Shown here: positions 51,711 to 56,619 of the stretch, in pieces
Position numbering within the stretch: the stretch's first letter is position 1
Layout of the letters: every line of letters begins with the position of its first letter
Assembly (NCBI GenBank): GCA_029245785.1
Contig: JAQWOR010000037.1
Location: forward strand, 1-56,619
Direction: 5' to 3'
Origin: Polaribacter sp.
Lineage (GTDB): Bacteria > Bacteroidota > Bacteroidia > Flavobacteriales > Flavobacteriaceae
DNA: 56,619 bases
The notes under the pieces: model-generated
Told to the model about the DNA's origin: nothing
What the model saw: only the letters and a program-made list of their open reading frames with translations
The model's database searches: none
Position numbers and translations under genes: made by a program

Positions 51711-52475
51711 CTATCCGTTTTTCTTAATAATTTCATTTGCCAAGCTTAGGTAATTTACAGAACCTTTGCTTGTTGCGTCATAAGCGATAATGCTTTCGCC
51801 ATGACTCGGAGCTTCTCCTAAGCGGGTAGTTCTTCGAATCACAGTATCAAAAACCATGTCGCTAAAATGAGTTCTTACTTCCTCTACAACTTGATTGGAG
51901 AGTCTTAATCTAGCATCAAACATAGTTAATAAAAGTCCTTCAATGTCTAAATCTGGATTGTGTATATTTTGTATGCTTTTGACCGTGTTCAATAGTTTTC
52001 CTAAGCCTTCTAATGCAAAATACTCACATTGAATAGGAATGATTACAGAATCTGCAGCAACCAACGAGTTCAAGGTGATTAAACCTAATGATGGCGCACA
52101 ATCAATGATAATATAATCATAGCTGTCTTTAATCGTATTTAACGATTTTTTTAGCATGTATTCACGCTGCTCTTTGTCTACCAATTCAATTTCAATGGCC
52201 ACTAAATCAATATGAGCTGGAATAATATCTACATTTGGGGAGCTTGTTTTTTGTATGGCCTCTTGTGCAGTAACACGATGTTCTAATACTTGGTAACTGC
52301 CAATTTCTACAGCCTCAACATCAATGCCTAATCCTGATGAAGCATTTGCTTGTGGATCAGCATCAATCAATAGCACTTTTTTTTCTAAAACGCCCAATGA
52401 AGCCGCTAAATTAATAGAGGTGGTTGTTTTGCCAACTCCTCCTTTTTGATTTGCGATTGCGATTATTTTACCCAT
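51711..52475 (-). CDS. parA: Chromosome-partitioning ATPase ParA
   Basis: 254-aa deviant Walker ATPase: KIIAIANQKGGVGKTTTSIN at the start (KGGVGKTT), LLIDADPQANAS as Walker A-prime, IIIDCAPSLG as Walker B. Makes the nucleoid gradient that ParB-parS follows. First gene of the parA-parB-DUF5683-dapB-lepB operon; the upstream 145-bp region has no exact TAnnTTTG that I could assign. Confidence 0.95.
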   Translation of the reverse strand: MGKIIAIANQKGGVGKTTTSINLAASLGVLEKKVLLIDADPQANASSGLGIDVEAVEIGSYQVLEHRVTAQEAIQKTSSPNVDIIPAHIDLVAIEIELVDKEQREYMLKKSLNTIKDSYDYIIIDCAPSLGLITLNSLVAADSVIIPIQCEYFALEGLGKLLNTVKSIQNIHNPDLDIEGLLLTMFDARLRLSNQVVEEVRTHFSDMVFDTVIRRTTRLGEAPSHGESIIAYDATSKGSVNYLSLANEIIKKNG

Positions 52476-52622
52476 TCAAAACTCCCTGTTTTATAAAAAG
52501 TAAAAATACGATTATTTGTGGTTTTTTTTAGTCAAAGATGTTAACAAAATGCTAAAAACACAAAAACCTAACAATTAAGTAGTTACAAATATTTTAGAAG
52601 GGATAATAAACAATTTTAACGC

Positions 52623-52653
52623 AAAAAAATCGTTGACTTATCAACGATTTTTT
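52623..52653. terminator. Terminator of the dipeptidase gene
   Basis: Perfect stem ATCGTTGA (52629-52636) / TCAACGAT (52641-52648), 4-base loop, flanked by A-run and T-run, so bidirectional. It lies 22 bases after the pepD stop and upstream of parA. Confidence 0.85.
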
Positions 52654-52674
52654 GCATTGTTTTTTAGGAGAATA

Positions 52675-54138
52675 TTATGCTTTAAGAGGTATGTTTTTGA
52701 GAATTTCTATTAAAAATTTCCAAAATTTTTGTGTGGATGAAATACTAGCTCTTTCATCTGGAGAATGGGCGCCGGTTATTGTTGGACCAAAAGAAATCAT
52801 GTCCATCTCTGGATAATTCTGTCCTAAAATTCCACATTCCAAGCCCGCATGACAAGCAACTATTTTAGCACTATTTCCGTGTAGATCTTTATAGAGGTCT
52901 GATAAAATTTTTAATATTTCTGAATTTACATTGGGTTGCCAACCTGGATATGAGCCTGAAAATTCAATTTCAAAACCAGCCAATTCAAAAGCGGCGCGCA
53001 ATGAATTTGCCAAATCGATTTTAGAAGTTTCAGAAGAAGAACGTGTTAGGCATCCAATAGAAATTTTTCCATTTTTAACAAGCACACGTGCAATATTGTT
53101 AGAGGTTTCTACAAGGTTGTTCATTGTTGCACTCATTTTATAAACGCCATTTAAAGCAGTGTAAATTGCTTTGATAAAGCCTTCTTGAGTACCTAAGTCC
53201 ATTACGGTAGTAGGTAGTTCAGCTTCTTTGATGTCAATGACAAGATGGGGTTCTATGGTGGCCAGCTCTTCCTTTATAATAGCGCTAAGCTCATTAATTT
53301 CAAATAAAAAGGGCTCTTTAGAGATGGTGTCAATGGTAATTATGGAAAAGCTTTCTCTTGGGATTGCGTTTCGTAAACTACCTCCATTTATTTCAGAAAT
53401 TCGCAGTCCAAAATTTTCAAAGCCATCAAAAAATAAGCGATTCATGATCTTATTTGCATTTCCTAGTCCTTTGTGAATGTCCATTCCAGAATGACCGCCA
53501 TTAAGTCCTTTAACTGAAATGGTGTAGGCAATGGCGTTTTTAGGAGTAGCAACCATTGTGTAATTTTGTGTTGCAGTAACGTCTATTCCGCCAGCACAAC
53601 CCATATCAATTTCATCATCTTCTTCAGTGTCTAGATTTAACAAGATTTCTCCATCCAAATACCCAGCCTCTAAGCCCATAGCGCCTGTCATTCCTGTTTC
53701 TTCGTCAATGGTAAATAATGCTTCAATTGCAGGGTGTTCAATAGTTGTAGATTCTAAAACACCCATAATTGCGGCAACACCTAAGCCATTGTCGGCGCCT
53801 AAAGTGGTGCCGTCAGCAGTAACCCAATCTCCTTCAATATGCATGTTGATCCCTTCTGAATCGAAATCGAAAATAGTGTCAGAATTTTTTTGATGCACCA
53901 TGTCTAGGTGGCTTTGTAGTACTACCGTTTTTCGGTTTTCCATACCAGAAGTAGCAGGTTTTTTAACAATCACATTTCCAACAGGGTCAATAATGGTTTC
54001 TAAACCTAGGTTTTTGCCGAAGTTGACCATAAAAGCAATAACACGCTCTTCTTTTTTTGATGGACGTGGAACCGCGTTTAGGTTTGCAAAATTATTCCAC
54101 ACAGCGGTTGGTTTTAGGTTTCTTATTTCTGAATTCAT
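52675..54138 (-). CDS. pepD: Aminoacyl-histidine dipeptidase (PepD, M20)
   Basis: Zinc dipeptidase of 487 aa that cleaves Xaa-His and other dipeptides. Metal ligands: VVLQSHLDMVHQ (His, Asp), TLGADNGLGVAAIMG (Asp), TIDEETGMTGAMG (Glu catalytic), EEDDEIDMGCAGG and the C-terminal CHAGLECG. The lid domain (AYTISVKGLNGGHSGMDIH) sits in between. Start is the ATG at 54138 (MNSEIRNLKPTAVWNNF, typical). Monocistronic, with a terminator. Confidence 0.94.
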   Translation of the reverse strand: MNSEIRNLKPTAVWNNFANLNAVPRPSKKEERVIAFMVNFGKNLGLETIIDPVGNVIVKKPATSGMENRKTVVLQSHLDMVHQKNSDTIFDFDSEGINMHIEGDWVTADGTTLGADNGLGVAAIMGVLESTTIEHPAIEALFTIDEETGMTGAMGLEAGYLDGEILLNLDTEEDDEIDMGCAGGIDVTATQNYTMVATPKNAIAYTISVKGLNGGHSGMDIHKGLGNANKIMNRLFFDGFENFGLRISEINGGSLRNAIPRESFSIITIDTISKEPFLFEINELSAIIKEELATIEPHLVIDIKEAELPTTVMDLGTQEGFIKAIYTALNGVYKMSATMNNLVETSNNIARVLVKNGKISIGCLTRSSSETSKIDLANSLRAAFELAGFEIEFSGSYPGWQPNVNSEILKILSDLYKDLHGNSAKIVACHAGLECGILGQNYPEMDMISFGPTITGAHSPDERASISSTQKFWKFLIEILKNIPLKA

Positions 54139-54188
54139 TTTTTCAATGTTTAGGATTCTGATTTTTGTGGTTTTAAGAAGTGTAGTTA

Positions 54189-54818
54189 TTAAATTTCAAT
54201 AACCATATCTGTTGTTTTTTTTCTAACTTTTGCCAAGTCTTTCATATAGTCGTCGTTGGCTCTAAATCCAACAGGGAGTACTAATACAGGAGAAATAGCA
54301 TGCTTTTTTAGTTGTAATACTTCGCTGTATTTTTTTGGATCAAAGCCTTCCATTGGGCAAGCATCAATGTGTTCTACTGCCGCAACGGTTAATAGATTTC
54401 CTAACGCAAGATAAGCTTGGTTTTTTGCCCATAAAAAGATTTCGTTGTTGCTTTTTAAAGGGAATGATTCTTTTAGGTGTTCTTTAAATGGATGTAAAAT
54501 TTTATCAGGTGTGTTTCTGCTTTCTTTTACCAGATTGAAGTAGTTTTCTATATCATGTGTGGTTAATTCGTTTTGTACGCAGAGAACTAAAACATGAGAT
54601 GCATCGCCAACTTGTTGTTGGTTCATAGAGTGTGGGACTAACTGTTTTTGAAGCTCTTTGTTTTGAATTACAATCATTTTTATGGGTTGTAATCCGTAAG
54701 AAGTTGCCGTTAAATTGAAGGCTTCTTTCAAGGTGTTTATTTGCTGATTTGTGAGTGTTTTAGTTGTATCAAATTTTTTTGTTGCATAACGCCACTGTAA
54801 ACTTTTAAGTATATCCAT
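54189..54818 (-). CDS. Nitroreductase-family NAD(P)H-dependent oxidoreductase
   Basis: 209-aa flavoenzyme. Start at 54818 (MDILKSLQWRYATKKFDTTK) because this is the conserved N-terminus of NfsB/YdgI-like enzymes; upstream residues are atypical. FMN-binding parts are WRYATKKFD, LTATSYGLQPIKMIVIQN and EGFDPKKYSEVLQL. Reduces quinones or nitro compounds; substrate unknown. 50 bases upstream of pepD on the same strand. Confidence 0.9.
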   Translation of the reverse strand: MDILKSLQWRYATKKFDTTKTLTNQQINTLKEAFNLTATSYGLQPIKMIVIQNKELQKQLVPHSMNQQQVGDASHVLVLCVQNELTTHDIENYFNLVKESRNTPDKILHPFKEHLKESFPLKSNNEIFLWAKNQAYLALGNLLTVAAVEHIDACPMEGFDPKKYSEVLQLKKHAISPVLVLPVGFRANDDYMKDLAKVRKKTTDMVIEI

Positions 54819-55176
54819 AAGTACTAACTCTTTCTGCAAAAATAAGTTAAATGGTTCTTTTTATTCGATAGATTTGACTAGAAAAATCAATGTTTTTTAT
54901 CCAGTAGTTGTTTCTGTTAATACATATGGCACGTGAGCTTTTTTTTGAAGTTTATTGCTGACTCAAAAAGCGAAGCGGTCTTGTTATCAATGTCTATCAG
55001 AAATTGAAAATTTTTTTGATGCTTTTTACCAAGCTTTCAGTGAGTTTATGGGGTTGAGAGCTGATCAAAACCACATAGCAAAGACTGGAAACAGCATGGT
55101 GAAAAGTGATTTTAAAATATTTTTCATAAATTCATAGTCGAAAAAGAAATTATGTAATTACAAAAATAAATTTGCT
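54819..55176. other. 358-bp divergent intergenic region
   Basis: No gene supported. A minus-strand frame from 55126 reads MKNILKSLFTMLFPVFAMWF then a TGA, and continues with several in-frame stops; a plus-strand frame at 54955-55137 has no family-like sequence. A -7-like element TAAATTTG at 55167-55174 lies three bases before the next ATG, so that mRNA may be leaderless. A CACGTG at 54930-54935 is not a convincing parS site. Confidence 0.5.
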
Positions 55177-56463
55177 ATGCGTGAAGATTTCTTACACTAT
55201 GTTTGGAGCTACAAGTTGTTTTCGATGCTTGATTTACAAACGTTCAATAACAACAGATTAAAGGTTTTGAAATCGGGTGCTCATAATCTAAATTCTGGTC
55301 CTGATTTTTTGAATGCTACCATTGTAATTGATAACTTGATATGGGTAGGGGCTGTAGAAATCCATGTAAAATCTTCTGATTGGTATTTGCACAATCATGA
55401 AATTGATGACAATTATGACATGGTTATATTACACGTAGTTTGGGAGCATGATACTGAAATTTTTGATCCTAATAATCAACCAATTCCAACATTAGAATTG
55501 AAAGGCTTGATTGCTGAAGAGCTACTACACAGATATCAAAATTTAATCTCAAAAGAATTGCGTTGGATTCCTTGTGAAAAATTGATTGCAACGACAGATC
55601 CATTTGTGCTAAGTAATTGGCTAGAACGGCTATATTTTGAGCGTTTAGAGCATAAGTCTTCGCTGATAGATGAGTTATTGATAGCAACAAAGAATGATTA
55701 TGAGGCGGTGTTGTTTCAGTTGCTGGCCAAAAATTTTGGTTTGAAAAACAATGGTGAAGCTTTTTTAAGATTGGCACAATCTTTTCGGTTTTCAATTCTG
55801 AGAAAAGAACGATTTGATGTATTGAACTTGCAAGCTTTGTTATTTGGTCAAGCAGGGTTTTTGTTAGATAAAATTGAAGATCCGTACTATAAAAGGCTAC
55901 AAGAAACCTATGCGTATTTACAAGTAAAATATCGATTGAAACCGATGCGGAATAATAGGTTTGAGTTTTTTAGAATGCGTCCTACAAATTTTCCTACTCT
56001 TAGAATTGCACAATTAGGGGCTATGTATCATACACATCAACAGTTGTTTTCTGAATTGATGTCTTTTGTGACGAAAGAAGAGTATTATCAATTTTTTACA
56101 ATGAGGCTTCCTGATTTTTGGAACACTCATTATACGTTTCAAAAAACATCACCAAAGCGCATCAAAAAAATCACCAAATCATTTGTTGATTTACTATTGA
56201 TAAATACAATTATTCCGTTAAAATTCAATTACTTGAAAAGTAGAGGAGAGGTGGATACTACTGTTTTTTTGGACTTGATACAGCAATTGCGTCCAGAAAA
56301 AAATACTATTATTTCTAAATTCACAACGTTGAGTATTCCCTCGAAAAGCGCTTTTGATACACAGGCCTTGTTAGAGTTGAAAAACAAGTATTGCGATCGG
56401 AAAAAATGTTTGCATTGCGCTATTGGAAACAGCTTACTGCGAAAAAGCAATTTTAAAGCTTAG
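55177..56463 (+). CDS. DUF2851 family protein
   Basis: 428 aa, soluble. Begins MREDFLHYVWSYKLF, then LKSGAHNLNSGPDFLNATI, WVGAVEIHVKSSDW and NYDMVILHVVWEHD, the diagnostic DUF2851 motifs. The Gly/Glu/His-containing EIHxKSSDW part recalls nuclease-type cores, and the C-terminus has CDRKKCLHCAIGN, a Cys/His cluster that may bind metal. Function unknown. Confidence 0.87.
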   Translation: MREDFLHYVWSYKLFSMLDLQTFNNNRLKVLKSGAHNLNSGPDFLNATIVIDNLIWVGAVEIHVKSSDWYLHNHEIDDNYDMVILHVVWEHDTEIFDPNNQPIPTLELKGLIAEELLHRYQNLISKELRWIPCEKLIATTDPFVLSNWLERLYFERLEHKSSLIDELLIATKNDYEAVLFQLLAKNFGLKNNGEAFLRLAQSFRFSILRKERFDVLNLQALLFGQAGFLLDKIEDPYYKRLQETYAYLQVKYRLKPMRNNRFEFFRMRPTNFPTLRIAQLGAMYHTHQQLFSELMSFVTKEEYYQFFTMRLPDFWNTHYTFQKTSPKRIKKITKSFVDLLLINTIIPLKFNYLKSRGEVDTTVFLDLIQQLRPEKNTIISKFTTLSIPSKSAFDTQALLELKNKYCDRKKCLHCAIGNSLLRKSNFKA

Positions 56464-56469
56464 TTAGTT

Positions 56470-56619
56470 TTAAAACAAGCTTTTAAATGTTTCTGGATGT
56501 GCTTCGTGCATTATTGTATAGGCTGCTTCAAAAATATCTTCGGCAGAAGGTTTTGAAAAATAATCACCATCAGTTCCGTACGCAGGCCTGTGTGCTTTTG
56601 CTGTGAGTGTTACGGGTTT
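56470..56619 (-). CDS. Transketolase C-terminal part (partial at window edge)
   Basis: The last 49 codons of a minus-strand gene that enters from the right edge. It reads [20 protein letters not shown], then [18 protein letters not shown] and ends KSLF. The stretch [14 protein letters not shown] is characteristic of the C-terminal subunit of Bacteroidota split transketolase-family proteins. The call rests on this short end only. Confidence 0.75.
   Translation of the reverse strand, partial: KPVTLTAKAHRPAYGTDGDYFSKPSAEDIFEAAYTIMHEAHPETFKSLF

Noticed and set aside
54930..54935. CACGTG core as a possible parS site, 2.4 kb from parA
   Set aside because: Flanking bases (TATGG and AGCTT) do not match the palindromic GTTTCACGTGAAAC-type consensus, so the hexamer alone is not enough.
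54955..55137. 60-codon plus-strand frame and the minus-strand frame starting MKNILKSLFTM in the gap before the DUF2851 gene
   Set aside because: The first has no family-like sequence; the second stops after 20 codons and then has several more stops. It might be a decayed gene, but nothing recognisable supports that.

Overview
The window is chromosomal DNA of a member of the Bacteroidota, very probably family Flavobacteriaceae (marine Polaribacter/Tenacibaculum-like; species not identifiable). The reasons are the low GC content, promoters with a TAnnTTTG -7 element, a start of a type A (T9SS) sorting domain, a fused CcoN-CcoO oxidase subunit, and families typical of this group (DUF4834, YfhO, DUF5683, WbqC, DUF2851, DUF4159). 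Most of it is ordinary core genome. I found no tRNA, rRNA, CRISPR array, transposase or integrase.

Layout. 0.1-2.6 kb: glpT-glpQ glycerophosphodiester/glycerol-3-phosphate operon. 2.6-6.7 kb: a small accessory island inserted at the 3' end of glpQ, bounded by an imperfect 25-bp direct repeat of that 3' end. It holds a lipoprotein gene, a 5'-truncated large ORF and a Sel1-repeat protein whose T9SS sorting domain is cut off, with signs of an internal deletion. 6.8-13.6 kb: a fatty-acid beta-oxidation operon on the minus strand (marR, bifunctional 3-hydroxyacyl-CoA dehydrogenase/enoyl-CoA hydratase, thiolase, acyl-CoA dehydrogenase). Two S23/four-helix-bundle ORFs interrupt it, each flanked by inverted repeats, and a double palindromic operator lies upstream of marR. 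13.8-21.5 kb: sigma-54 response regulator without a DNA-binding domain, 2-Cys peroxiredoxin, a tiny basic protein, DnaQ-type exonuclease, and a GH3/beta-lactamase-fold fusion.

21.4-33.3 kb: a complete cbb3 oxidase module (Crp/Fnr regulator, ccoI, hemN, ccoS, ccoNO, ccoQ, ccoP, ccoG, fixH, TauE/SafE-like protein). Two FNR-type boxes sit at identical distance from -7 elements before ccoI and ccoS. The neighbouring Crp/Fnr gene has an in-frame stop that removes the end of its winged helix, while the missing residues are still encoded after the stop. 33.4-38 kb: transport and housekeeping genes on the minus strand (BASS transporter, DUF4159, rsmE, GNAT, outer-membrane MetA-like protein). 38.2-46.9 kb: DUF4834-yfhO, an AraC-type TPR regulator, then two GT4 glycosyltransferases and a Wzx-like flippase (surface polysaccharide). 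46.9-52.5 kb: tight minus-strand operon parA-parB-DUF5683-dapB-lepB-wbqC-DUF6122. 52.7-56.6 kb: aminoacyl-histidine dipeptidase, nitroreductase, DUF2851 protein, and the end of a transketolase gene.

The points most worth following up are the interrupted Fnr-like regulator beside its own predicted target promoters, the IVS-like S23 elements inside the fad operon, and the island with the broken gene junction next to glpQ. All functions are read from sequence motifs and memory of families; no database search was run.
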